DNA from: Magnolia sinica
Lineage: Eukaryota > Streptophyta > Magnoliopsida > Magnoliales > Magnoliaceae
Reading direction: 5' to 3'
DNA: 64,000 bases
NCBI RefSeq assembly: GCF_029962835.1
Contig: NC_080574.1
Location: 22,976,001-23,040,000 of the forward strand
Shown: in pieces, positions 1 to 11,368 of the stretch
How the letters are laid out: each line of letters starts with the position of its first letter
Position numbering within the stretch: position 1 is the first letter of the stretch
Notes under the pieces: model-generated
Database searches by the model: none
What the model was told of the DNA's origin: nothing
What the model saw: the letters and a program-made list of their open reading frames with translations, nothing else
Made by a program: the position numbers and the translations under genes

Positions 1-474
1 ATTTTTTGACTATCTTAGAAAAACCAACAGATGAAATTTTCTGACTATCTCAATAAAACCAAAATACAAAAGATAAAATATACTTCTATTTATCTTAAAG
101 ACGTATCTCTTAATGTATCCTATATAACCACTTCTCTTGAAGTAGATTGTTCAATGTCTAGTGATATAAATAACGGTTTTAGGTTCTAGATTGATTTTAA
201 ATAGATTCAAACCAACTGATACTTGTTTGAATTCCTCAAGATCTTAAATAAGAGTATCTACTCTCTTTATAGAATAAGATTCATAAAATAGGAGATCTAT
301 AAATTAAAACCAAAAAGTTATTAAAGAAATATTTAAAATATCATGCAATAGCTTGACAATAATGAGGACTTCTCTCTCTTGATGAAGGCTTTAATCAACT
401 TGAATTGGTAATTTTAGATTAAGAGAAGACCTCTATTTATAGGCTGAAAAGTTGTTGCTTCGACTCGTCTAAGA

Positions 475-800
475 CATTCTTCGACTCATCTAAGGTCTAA
501 CAAATTTTCAAATTTTGAGCACGATCGGATAAAACAGAACTTCGACTGGTCGAAGGCCCTGCTCGACTGGTCGAGGGCCCTATTCGATTGGTCGAGCATG
601 TGCTTCAACTGGTCGAGGGTGCCAGATTTTAGTTGCAGGACTTCGAGTTGAGTAACCCTCGACTGGTCGAAGGCCTCTCTTCGACTGGTCAAAGAAGTAA
701 CGGAAAAATCCTTTTCTTTTTTTTTTTAGTTTAAACTTGAACTGGTTGAAGATTTCTTAAACTAGTCAAGCCACAGCTTAGACTAGTCGAACCTAAGCTT
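475..800. repeat. Degenerate tandem repeat built on TCGACTGGTCGA
   Basis: A roughly 14-20 bp unit around the palindrome TCGACTGGTCGA recurs about a dozen times, with variants such as ttcgactggtcgaagg, tcgactggtcgaggg and gactagtcgaacc. Short palindromic minisatellites of this kind occur inside long LTRs of some plant Copia elements, but no LTR ends were found here. The open frame across 486-692 on the minus strand is just this repeat translated. Confidence 0.6.
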
Positions 801-1320
801 AGATTAGTCGAAATATAGCCTAACATAAGTATAAAAACTCATATAAGTTTGTATCTTGAAAGAACTTAAGCCTAAGGTCTTTCTAGGGTTTGTTATACCT
901 GAAAAGAATGAACATTGAAGTAAATAAGATGATTGAACTTCATAAAACTTGTTCTTCTACTTGATTCTTCAATAGAATTTGTAGTTGAAGATGGAGCTTT
1001 ATCTTCTAGTCGAAGTGTAGTAGAACTTGAACTCACTCATCTTGAATTTAGTAAAGCTTGAACTTTCCATCTTGATCTATTTCATGACTTGAATTTCAGT
1101 AGAGTCTTGAACTTAATAGATTTTGAACTATCTTGACTTGAAGTAAGGTCTTGAACTTTCCATCTTGATCCACATTAGACGGACTACTTCATAAGCTATT
1201 TTTGTTTAAACGAAATTTGACAAATAAATACGTGTTTTATTCAATATAGCACTTACATAGACCATTGACAACAAGCCTACTATAGATGAAATGATGTTAG
1301 GAGGACACAATCCAAAAAAC

Positions 1321-1418
1321 AGGACCGTCCAAACTCAAGTAGACCACACCACTTGAAACACCCACAAAACAGGACCATCCAAACTCAAGTAGACCATACC
1401 GCTTGAAACACGGAGGAT
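1321..1418. repeat. Two-copy tandem repeat, 50-bp unit
   Basis: The phrase beginning 'aggaccgtccaaactcaagt' at 1321 is repeated from 1371 as 'aggaccatccaaactcaagt', with a few substitutions. It is non-coding. Confidence 0.7.
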
Positions 1419-2556
1419 GACAACTCCTGCCATTTAAATTTTCCCGAGGCTCACCTAATTTTTATAGCCGGCTGATATTTTGTTTTTTCCCTTCATCCTG
1501 GGCGACTCACCTTATGAACGAGTGGGCGGCATGTAAATATCAAGTTGGACCCATGAAGGTTTCAATAGTGGACGTCTCAAATCCCTCTGTTCCCTGAGGT
1601 GTGGCGCACGTGAGTTGGATAGGCATGATTTTTTTATCACATCGTAACATGAACTGTACTAATTTGAAGGACGGAATGGATGCGACACGTGCACTTCACG
1701 GTAGGCCCCACATTTTTATTTTTTTTTGGCACCAGCTCCCTGCTACAGGTGTTGCCGGGGATGCCGGTTCGAACGGATGCGTGATACGTGTCACGTGCCT
1801 GGTCGCTGACTTGTAAGTCTTTATGACAATTGACAAGGCGGCTTGCCCCCTTCTTAACGCACTTCCTTAAGTGAATGCTAAGTATTCTTGTTCGCATCAG
1901 AATGACAGAGTGCTTCTCGGAATAAGTATCATATTTACATATGATTACAAAATCTGATCTGTTGATCAGAGAAGTATTGGTTTGAATATTCCTTCATACG
2001 AAAATCATTCTCTCAATTGATGGACCACATTTGTACCAGGAAAGAAATTACCGACGGTCCAAGTTCAATGTGATCTTTTGAATGATGTCATAAAAATACC
2101 GGCCCTGGTTTTAAATAAAAGCGTGGTGATATGCTAGAATCGTACCGACGAATGGCCAGGATCTCTTCCGCAAAGCCCTCTGTATGTCTCTGGCAACAGA
2201 ATAGGCTAGTATGACACGGCATTCTTTGGAGTGATTTGACCAATGTGAATGGCTTCATCATGGTCGCTACATAAAGTTCCCGGGTAGGTATTTGATACTC
2301 CGGCATAGTGCGACACTTCATACACGAGCAATTGACTCAAACTAAATGGACTCAATTGTAAGTGCTTATCGTCTCAAGTCACAGTCTCAAAATCAGATTG
2401 GCTGAATAATCCTAACTTCTTGATCATTCAGATTTATTTTTCAAAATGGAGATATTTGAATATTTTTCATTCCTAACCGTCCAATAAACTGTCCATGGCC
2501 TGATAATAAAATAAGCGTAATTTTGGCCCATGATGCATGTAATCTGGAATTTATAT

Positions 2557-2650
2557 TTACTTGTACTCTACCTGTGTAATTTCTAAGTAATTGTTAAGTG
2601 CCTGCGTATCATCCATCACACTCTGCCAGAGTATCCAAGTTTTTCTCAAA
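2557..2650 (+). repeat. Dispersed repeat carrying AAGTGCCTGCGTATCA
   Basis: Contains 'gttaagtgcctgcgtatcat' followed by 'catcacactctgccagagta'. Related copies lie near 28305-28372 (minus strand), 29960-30005 and 62505-62580. The family is not recognised; see findings. Confidence 0.5.
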
Positions 2651-4417
2651 GTTATATGCAGTGCGTTTATCGCGATACACGAAAATATTCTAGGTAATCG
2701 GGACCGTTCATCTTCTTAGACACCATGTGGATGAGTTCAAGACCAAAATCGCACAACTTGGACCGTCCAATGGTCGTCATTTATACTTGGTTGAATGTAG
2801 GCTTTTTCTCTCACCATTAATTTTTCGGACCACAGGATCGGATGGTAGGATTCCTTATTTTCGTGACACTGACTCTAGAAAGAGAGAGGCACGGCAAATC
2901 CACCATCCTTCGCCGGGAAAGTAGAAAAATCCAACACGCATAGGGACCGAAAGCTCATTGCAACTGAACTCGAGCACGTTACCGACCTTGGGAGGAATTA
3001 TCCAATCCGCTACGCGCGTCTGTATACATTATACGTTTGTCACTGAGTCTGACAAGTGGGGCCCACTTCTGACCGATCCACCCATTGGTCAGTTTCCGCC
3101 CACTACAGATGGACCTTGATCCAAAAACGGGTTTCAAGATCCTAGCCACTGATCTTTGGGAATTTTTCAGTTGAACTCGGACAGCAAGAAGTATATTTAT
3201 AGGCCACAAATTGAAAGGTTATGATTATCCCATTAATAAGATTTTGAACGGATGGTCCATTCGTGGTATGCTACCACCAACCAACGGTCTAGATTAACGA
3301 TCCATTGACCATAGTTCTCAGAATGAAAACATGGTCGTGTATGGTGCCTTTATTCCTCACTTCTCGGAAACCTCTTTCTTCGCTTTCACACGTGCCTTCT
3401 CATATCCACTCATTTTTGTTCTCTTTCTTCACTTGCACAGCCTATTCAAATCTAGTCCCTTTAATGGTGTGATTTATTTCATCTATGCCTGTCGAAAAAC
3501 CGTTTAGCAAACTCAAAGCAATCAGAGATGTTTCTCTTTTGATACGAGAGTTTGGAGCTCAGCCATGATAGCCTGAGACTTTAAACCTTCTAATCGGCGA
3601 GACTCCATCAGTAGATTCTGATAGCATCCATATCTTGGACGAATGAGGTCAGCATCTTACTTCGCTACGAATCTCAAACTCTCTTTACTCCGCAAGACTT
3701 TGATATCAAAATCCAAGAATCCGCAAGTGGTAACGAGCAGGATATCATACTTGCTGGATTGAGTTAGAATACATAAAACCCACATCCCATTTCCTATTTC
3801 TTGATATGTTTCTCTTGAATTCATGTAAGTAAGAGCTTATTCATGCATTGGAAATTCATAGCTCAAGCAGCTCCTCTATCTACCTTTGTAGCATTTTTAT
3901 GTGGTATGTTGCACCCTAGTGCAATATCATTGAGAAATAAGCAATAGATGCTCCTTAACTAATTGAGAAATGATCACATATAGGCCGTCCACACCTTGAA
4001 GAGCATCTGCCATGGAAATCAAGCAAATCCGATCATTAGGTGGGCCATACATCTACATTGACTCAGACCATCAGTTGTTCATTGATATGAGTATATGGCC
4101 AGTCCAATGAGTGGATCACCCCAGGTTATCTTCATGGTGTGGCCCACCTAATAGGAAAGATATGGCTATCGAAGTCTGCTTGATGGCATCGAGCTGTTAT
4201 CGACAGGCAGTTGATTTACAAATTTAATACATCAATCAACAATGGTTGTTTGTAATGATTTTCAATATAAAGAGATTATTTATTTATTTATTTTTGGCAA
4301 ATTTAGTACTATGATAATGGTGAGAAGTTGAAACGGGGAAGATTAAGAGCATGTGTTTCACTTTGATTTTCGGTGTAGTGTTTCATCATCCATCGGCTAG
4401 AAGTTCCAATTGGAGAA

Positions 4418-7400
4418 ATGGTTGCTGGCTGTGATATTGTCAAGTGGAAACCTTTGATGGTGATTTTGATGAAATGGGGACTGAAAATTGCGATGTGGGC
4501 AGTTTTCGTTTCTTGGATTGCTGTGTATTTCCTCTACCCAACTGAATCCTTGGAAGGATTTTTCTTTAAAGTTCTTATAGCTACTGGGAAGACATTTTTC
4601 GGACCAATAGGTATGTGCAACTAATGCTTTCTTCTTGGTGTGTGATAGGTAGGGCCCACTTGAACATGCCATGGTCACACAACAGGCTCATCGACCCATC
4701 GGGTGGGCCGCACTGCACCAAAAAAAAAAAAAATGGATGGTTAGAAAAATAAAAATGGTGCAAGTACACGTTCACCCTACATGTTCCGTCCACTTGGTGC
4801 TTGATTTTTGCACCATAATGGGCCCCACAGGATGAATGGCCAGATCCCACATAAGTTTGGACTGTTGTCTCTTGTGTGTCGCCAAAGAAATTTAAATTGA
4901 GGTCAAAACGACTAACATTTGTGTTTGTGAATTTGCAGGAGGCGTGCTTCTGATTTTCAGTGGCCAGATTCTCATTATTGCAATTCTAGCAGCCATATAT
5001 GTAGCTGCCTTTCCTAGAGAAAATCCCAAGTAGGTCAAAAGATATCTTTATTTGAATTTATGATGTGTTTGGATGCACAATTGAATTGAATTATTAACAA
5101 ACAAACAAACAAACAAAAAAAACTGACAGTGAATACATTCTTTAGTATGTGAAACAAATAGCCTTCAAATAGCTATTGGGTTGCTTCCAATCCAACTTGA
5201 GAGAGCAAAATTGCAATTTGAAACCATGGACTTGGCTCATGACTCAGCAACTCAATAGATCAACTTGGTGACTCTCAAGTCAACCAAGTGGATCATAAAT
5301 ATTTATTTACACTGTTGTGGGTAAAACCGAACTGGTTTATAATGTGGGAAGAACGACCAACTACGAGGAAAGTGTCTCGAAGCTGAGGTGATCAGAGGAT
5401 CAGAACAAGTTTCTAGTTTGAGCTGTTAGAACACAAAGCTCGGAGACAGAACAGGCAAATCTTCCAACCCACCTAGTCGAGTTAAATCAAGGCCCAGTTT
5501 CTAGAAATCAGGACTTGTCTGGTCCAGCAGACCCTCATACTAGGCCCATCATCTTGCCCACATTGAGTCGGGCACGACCCGAGTTGACCCGCCTGGTTTG
5601 CAAACTATGGTTGCCACCCTATTAAACTTAAATTGCAGTTCAACTCGATAGTGCATCCAAACACACCTTTTTCTTATCAAGCTGTAAGTTTCTTCTTAAT
5701 TGTAATGCGGATCTCATCTTCTTATGCTTTGTTGGAAATGCATAACAAGCTCAGATTGCTTTAATTCCAGGGCAAAGAAACCGAAATTTTGGAGACTCCG
5801 ACTTCGGACGTTCCCAGCCCTAGTCGATGGACCCTTTGGCATTGTCTCCGCTGCAGAATTGATAGGGATAATCGTGTTTGGCACATACATTATATGGGCA
5901 TTGTGTGTTTATACAGTACAAAACCATCGTTCCATATCTCGATTGCCATTGCCTTCAAAAGAAAAGAGGTAAATTTCATTCAGGATTTTTATGTCAGGGC
6001 CCATCCATGATAGAGCCTGCATGATGATCGGTTCAGATCTGCACCGATGATTATTTTTTAGCACAATAGTCTTTGTTGATCATAGGTGGGCCACTTGGAA
6101 AATAAGCATAAATCAGATCATGGCTTAGATTTTAGAATGAATTCATATCTGCTTGGATGAAATGGGATTGATTTTTGCAGTTATGAAATGCTGACACAAG
6201 TAGGGCTGCGGATAGGTTCGGTAGGATTGTTTTGTATGGGATTTCTATTTCTGCCAGTAGCAAGGGGATCCGTACTCCTGCGACTCATAGATGTCCCTGT
6301 GGAGCACGCTATCAGATACCACGTTTGGGCGGGCCATGCCATGATGTGGATCTTTACGTTGCATGCCCTTTGTTTTGTGTTCCTATGGTCACTCCAAGGA
6401 CGTCTCTTACATGAGGTGAGTTTAGAACTTTGTAGTCTAGAACCTGTCTTCCGTACATGCTCACTCAAGTGTGCCAGTTCGGCAAACGTGTGTTAATCCC
6501 ATCTGGTGGGCCCAAATGCATTGATGCCGTCGCCCAAGAACCAGGTTGTGTTGTGTGTCGAGTTGGGCACGGGACAACTCAACTCGCTTGACTCAACTTG
6601 TCCCACTCGTTCAAACTCAAATTGATCCAAGCTGAATGGGTGAATCGGTCCGAACCGAGTAGGCTTTGGCCAATCCAAATTCAACCCAAATCGAGTCTAA
6701 GTTACCCAGTAACTTCACCTAACTCAACCCTAAACTCAATCCGGTTAGACTCGACTTGATCCGAAACCTAACTCAACTCACATTCAAGTATATATATAAT
6801 AATAATAAAACCTTAATTTCTAAGTATCTTTAACCCTACCCACTGCACCCGATCCCGACTCCAACTCGATCCCAAACTCTCTCTCTCCCTCCTTCATCTT
6901 CCTCATCTTCCAAGCCCGGCAACCACCCACCACCATCACCACCCTCCTCCTCCTCCTCCTCTCTCTCTCTCTCTCTCCCTCCTTCATCTTCCTCATCTTC
7001 CAAGCCCGGCAACCACCCACCACCATCACCACCCTCCTCCTCCTCCTCCTCTCTCTCTCTCCTATCCACTCCCCCCCTCCCTCATCTCTCAATCCGATTC
7101 GGTGCCAACTTGACCCGACTCGGTACTTTTGACCAGGTTGGACTCGGTCCAGATTAGTCAAGGCCAAATCTGAACTCGGATCGGGTCAGGCATGCTGGAC
7201 TTGGTATCGAGTCAGGTCGAGTTCGGGTCAGGCCTATTTCAAAACCGGATCGAGCCGGATTAGCCTTAACTTGGTCTGACTTGACTCGATGCCCAGCTCT
7301 AGTTGTGTGTCTCCTATCACCATTCTGGATGTTGGAAATTAGTGGAGCAGCCGAGGCTTGCTGGTCCACATAATTCACTGCAGCACCCCTTCGTAAACGG

Positions 7401-10400
7401 TTCGATCGGATCTCTCAATGTGGTAACTAGAAAGTAGAGGGGACTTGTTTCTAGTCCCACCTGAATCTTTGCACGGTATGTGGTTTGGTAATCCAGACCA
7501 TTGGTTTGTTCGCCCCCGTTGATGGACCATGCTCCCAACATCTCCCATATTGGAATGTTCTAGCCACCAATCTGGGGACCCATGACAGTTGAATGTGGAC
7601 TATTTCTGTATTTCTCAAGTACCTTCAAGACACAATCCACAAACTGAATGGTTTGAATCGTCCTCCCATCAATAAGGTTTACGGGACATGGTTCATCCAG
7701 GGTGGGACACAATCACAACATACCAATGGTCTAGATCACTTGTTAGAACTAAGAACCACAAGCATTCCACAATTCCTCTCATTTGTGAATTTTCACATAC
7801 TGTTCGAGGGCGGATCCCATTGCTGTTTCTCCATCAATGCTTTTGATTTTTATGTTTGCAGATATCACGGTGGCAATGTAACAATATCGCTCATCTTCCA
7901 GGAGCACTGGCCTTCGTAACGGGTCTGTTGATGTGGATCACATCATTGCATCGAGTGAGGAAACAGCGTTTCGAGCTCTTCTATTACACCCACCAGCTAT
8001 ATGCAGTATTCATCGTCTTCTTCGTTCTGCACGTTGGTGATTCTGTCTTCAGTTGTGCTTGTGGAGGGATACTAATCTTCCTTATCGACCGATTCTTAAG
8101 GTTTTGCCAGTCGAGAAGAACCGTCCAAGTAGTTTCTGCAACATCCCTTCCATGTGGGACAATGGAATTGGTTCTTCCCAAACCATCAAGTACTACTTCA
8201 TCTTAAATTCTAATTTAATCTACATATCAGAGGGTATTTTTGTTGGGGAATTGTTTAAATCAAGCAAAGTACTCACGATCGCACAACCAAGTCCAAATAA
8301 AAATAGTCCAAATTTTATGCGAAAAAAACCATGGCACAGAGCAAAGAATATGTAGTATGAAAGCAAAGTTACAAGGGATAGAGAGTTACCAATTCGAACA
8401 AGCCTTGAATCTACCTCACAAGCCCAAACTATGACGTGACTTTGAAACCCTTAGGAATGATTTAAAAAGCCCTAGAACTCCTCTTCTCCTTCACAAATCC
8501 CGATTACACCCTATATATATAATATCATATTTTATCACAATCATAATATGAAACAAATTCCACACTTAGCAGCAACTCTGTGTGCACTCAATAAGACTTC
8601 GATGGTATAGACAGACTCACCAAAAACCTCAATGGTGTTGAACTTGCTTTGATGACATCAAGTGGAAACACTAAAACGTTTCAGCAGTTGACATGGATTT
8701 TTTGAATTTTTCCGATGGCATCGAGCACCTATCAGTGGCATCGACATCTGCTCAGTGGCATCGAGAGGTCTGTATATGGCATCGAGACCCACCCTGTTGC
8801 TTACATATTTAAGACATCAACAATAATTTTAGTCTTTTATATTAAATTATCTTGCTGCATGATAGAACTAGCTCTGATATCATATAAGAAATTGAAAAAA
8901 TACAAAATAAAAGTGAAAAGTCAGATATGAAAACAAGAGAGAAAAATACTAACTTACCCAGATAGTTTCGTGACCATTTTCTTCCATTGAGTGATTGATC
9001 GAGGTAGATGTGTTCTTATTACCATCTTGGTATTTCAGATTTGCAGTACAATGCTCTCAGTTTTATCTTCCTTCAAGTGCGGGAATTGTCTCAGTTGCAA
9101 TGGCATCCCTACAGCGTTTCATCGAGTCCCTTGGATGGGAAACATCACCTTTCGATTCTTATAAAGGTTCTCGGAGATTGGACAAGAAGGCTGAAAGATA
9201 ATATCGAAAATTCAGAGCGGCCTAAGATAACGGCTTCTGTTGAAGGGCCATATGGGCATGAATCGATGCATCATTTAAGGTACGGCTCTTCCTCCTTTGT
9301 TCTACTGCTCTAGATAATCATGTTGAGTCAATATGAGTAGCGCCGCCGCACCAGTGCTATCAGGCGAGTCCTTTCTTTTTTTGTGAAGATAAGCTTACCC
9401 ACTCGGAAATTTCTTCTGTTAGGTATGAAAACCTTGTTTTGATAGCTGGTGGTATTGGGATTTCACCTTTCTTGGCTATCTTGAGAGACATCATGCACCG
9501 GATTAGAAAGAACGAATGTTGTCCGCCGAAAAATGTATTGGTTGTTTGGGCTGTGAAGAGATCTGAGGAGATTTCTCTCCTGTCCATGGTTGATGCAGAA
9601 TCTCTCTGTCCATCTTTCTCTGATAAATTGCAGTTAGATATTCAAATTTATATCACCCAAGAATCAGAACCTGGATTGGTAGGTTTGAACACCATTTATG
9701 CATTTCTCCACAACAAGAATTGCACTCGAACAGATCCACCTCTCACTTGCCATATGTTGCACATTGACGTGACCGACCAGAATCTGATCGAATGATCCTA
9801 GCCGTCTGAATTACATAAGTAATTCCCAAAACAAACAGGCCTAAGTTCAATGGGAAAAATAAAAATAAAAAAATCAACAGTTAAGATTGTTTGATCAGTT
9901 TGACATATGGGTCATGCTCAATCCACAGAGAGAACGCGATTTGAACTAATGGATTGAGGTACAAGTGAGCCAGAGAACAGTGGATGTGCGCGCTATGGCG
10001 CACTAGTTCTCACATTGTCTAATCCCCTCCCCTTCTCTTTTCTAATTTCAGGAAGATGGCAAGCTTTGCAAGAGTTTGGGCTGTTCTGCATTGCCTATTA
10101 CCGACAGAAGTAGTAGTATGTCGGGTTTGGTTGGTACAGGCAGTAACATATGGTCTGGAATTTATGTCGTATCATCGATAATTGGCTTCTTAATCTTGTT
10201 GGGCTTGATGGAAGCTTTCTATATAACACCTTCCAATCCAAAATGCTGGTGGTTCAAAGGCCTTCTCTTCCTAGCATGCATGATTGCAGGCATTGTCCTG
10301 TTTGGAGGTCCAGTGATCTTCTTATGGAATCGGTGGGAAACAAGATTTTCGAGCTGCAGGGAAAGCATGAACAGCAATGACAAGAATGACCCAACACAGT

Positions 10401-11368
10401 ATTGCGAGCGGAGAATGCAAACGGATACATTTCAATCAGATCTTGCTAGCACAACCAATCTGCACTATGGATGCAGGCCAAACTTTCAAGGTAATGATAC
10501 TATACAATTCTAATTGGTAATGATGCATATTTCACTCACAAAGGTTTCTATTCTGTTGTTTTAATTTGAAGTATGACTTTTGTGAATTTGAGACAATTTG
10601 TTAAGGGCATGTTTGGATGTCACTTAAAAATGAGTTCAGCTCATTTTAGTTAACATCAATTACGTATTAGAGATAATAGTTTAGGGTGTGTTTGGTTGCA
10701 CCAAATTTCATGGATCAAATTACGTATGGAGCTTGTTTGGTAATCATGAAATATCATGAAGGTTTTTTTTCTTTTTTTAAATTTTAAATTCAGCGCAACC
10801 AAACGCACCCTTAGGCACGCACCCTTTAGGCTGTGTTTGGATGCACAAGCATATGAATTCCAAACATTCAGTTTCGAACAAGTGGAACTGACAAAAAATT
10901 TACCGATTTCCTTGTATTCATGATGAGAAAGTAGCCCTCAAATTACAGATAGATTCTTTTGAAATCCAACTTGAAAGTAATGCAATTGCAATTTGGGGAA
11001 TGGTTCCACAATATGAATGCTGAGGAAGGTAACCACATTTTGGTTGCTTCTGCTTCATTAGACTTATTCGTGGTTCAATGCGATCGTGTGTCCAAACACA
11101 ACCTCAGCCCTTCCAACTGTCCTCCTTTCAACATTACTTTGGCTAGCTAGTGTGGCATCTGAATGAACTGCTGAATGTGTTTCTTGCTCTATTTTCAGTG
11201 ATTTTCAGCTCCATTGCTGAGCATTGGGGAAAAGTCGATGTGGGTGTCGTCGCTTGCGGCCCGCCAAGCCTTCAATCAAGTGTTGCAGCAGAGTGCAGAT
11301 CACGAACCATATGGGCCACATCTAATGGACCAATCTTCCACTTCAACAACCACAACTTTGAGTTATAG
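4418..11368 (+). CDS. Ferric reduction oxidase (ferric-chelate reductase), FRO family, nine exons, 716 aa
   Basis: Plant FROs are membrane flavocytochromes that pass electrons from NAD(P)H through FAD and two haems to reduce ferric chelates. Exons: 4418-4610, 4939-5029, 5771-5968, 6181-6415, 7862-8189, 9039-9279, 9423-9678, 10052-10490 and 11199-11368. All junctions are GT-AG and the total is 2151 nt, so 716 codons plus TAG. Residues 13-35 and 66-90 look membrane-spanning. The ferric-reductase core follows, with candidate haem ligands H208/H222 (or H213) and H283/H296. The FAD-binding motif HPYSVSSSP is at 371-379, the NAD(P)H-binding motif AGGIGISP at 437-444, and CGPP at 680-683. A hydrophobic hairpin near 545-605 splits the nucleotide-binding half, as in plant FROs. 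Exons 2-4 read most like the FRO6/FRO7 branch from memory, but the N-terminus is short, with no clear plastid transit peptide. The family call is firm; the subgroup is not. Confidence 0.95.
5064..5665. mobile_element. MITE with TGTGTTTGGATGCAC ends, FRO intron 2
   Basis: The left end tgtgtttggatgcac at 5064 is matched by the inverse gtgcatccaaacaca ending at 5665. The interior includes decayed sequence. It lies entirely within the intron at 5030-5770. The ends resemble hAT or PIF-type MITEs; the superfamily is uncertain. Confidence 0.55.
6540..7306. mobile_element. hAT-like element rich in GGGTC/GACCC words, FRO intron 4
   Basis: A block full of degenerate 'actcgactcggatcgggtc'-type words ends at 7306 with tgcccagctcta, a right end that recurs at 18693. 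Other copies start with tagaggtgggca, so the termini are inverse. This pattern suits non-autonomous hAT elements. The left boundary is unclear. Confidence 0.4.
6876..7055. repeat. Direct duplication, 90-bp pyrimidine-rich unit
   Basis: Two nearly identical 90-bp copies (about 6876-6965 and 6966-7055), each running from a CT microsatellite through 'ccttcatcttcctcatcttc' to a run of CTC triplets. It lies in FRO intron 4. Open frames on the minus strand here are repeat translations. Confidence 0.85.
8235..8900 (-). mobile_element. Probable Copia LTR-retrotransposon relic, FRO intron 5
   Basis: On the minus strand, about 8865-8885 reads 'tatgatatcagagctag', close to the Copia primer-binding site complementary to initiator tRNA-Met (TGGTATCAGAGC). 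The block also has repeated 'ggcatcgag' words (8715-8805) and a tgttgggg start at 8241. No coding remnant or target duplication was seen, so this is tentative. It lies in the intron at 8190-9038. Confidence 0.35.
10684..10810. mobile_element. Tourist-type (PIF/Harbinger) MITE, FRO intron 8
   Basis: 127 bp with inverted ends gggtgtgtttggttgc and gcaaccaaacgcaccc (near-perfect), flanked by TTA at 10681-10683 and 10811-10813. A 3-bp TTA/TAA duplication and GG..TTTGG ends are the Tourist hallmark. Confidence 0.75.
10829..11110. mobile_element. MITE-like element with TGTGTTTGGATGCAC end, FRO intron 8
   Basis: The left end ctgtgtttggatgcacaa is shared with the intron 2 element at 5064. The right end near 11095-11110 is a degenerate inverse (gtgtgtccaaacacaa). 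It sits beside the Tourist copy, within 10491-11198. Confidence 0.5.

Larger units (their letters stand above)
1..4417. other. 5' flank without a recognisable gene
   Basis: AT-rich DNA upstream of the FRO gene. All open frames are under 95 codons, overlap one another and resemble nothing I know. It holds the short repeats listed separately (about 475-800, 1321-1418, 2557-2650). Around 3980-4150 there is a fragment with 'ggtgggccatac' and 'gtggcccaccta' that looks like a piece of the foldback family common in this window. The FRO promoter should lie in the last kilobase, but I could not pick a convincing TATA box. Confidence 0.5.

Noticed and set aside
4397..4850. Minus-strand frames opposite FRO exon 1
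   Set aside because: Antisense shadows of a coding exon and of MITE-like intron DNA.
6836..7167. 115-codon arginine/glutamate-rich minus-strand frame
   Set aside because: Translation of the duplicated CT-rich block in FRO intron 4.
9679..9795. Read-through extension of FRO exon 7
   Set aside because: A good GT donor at 9679 restores phase with the exon at 10052; the extension matches no FRO sequence.
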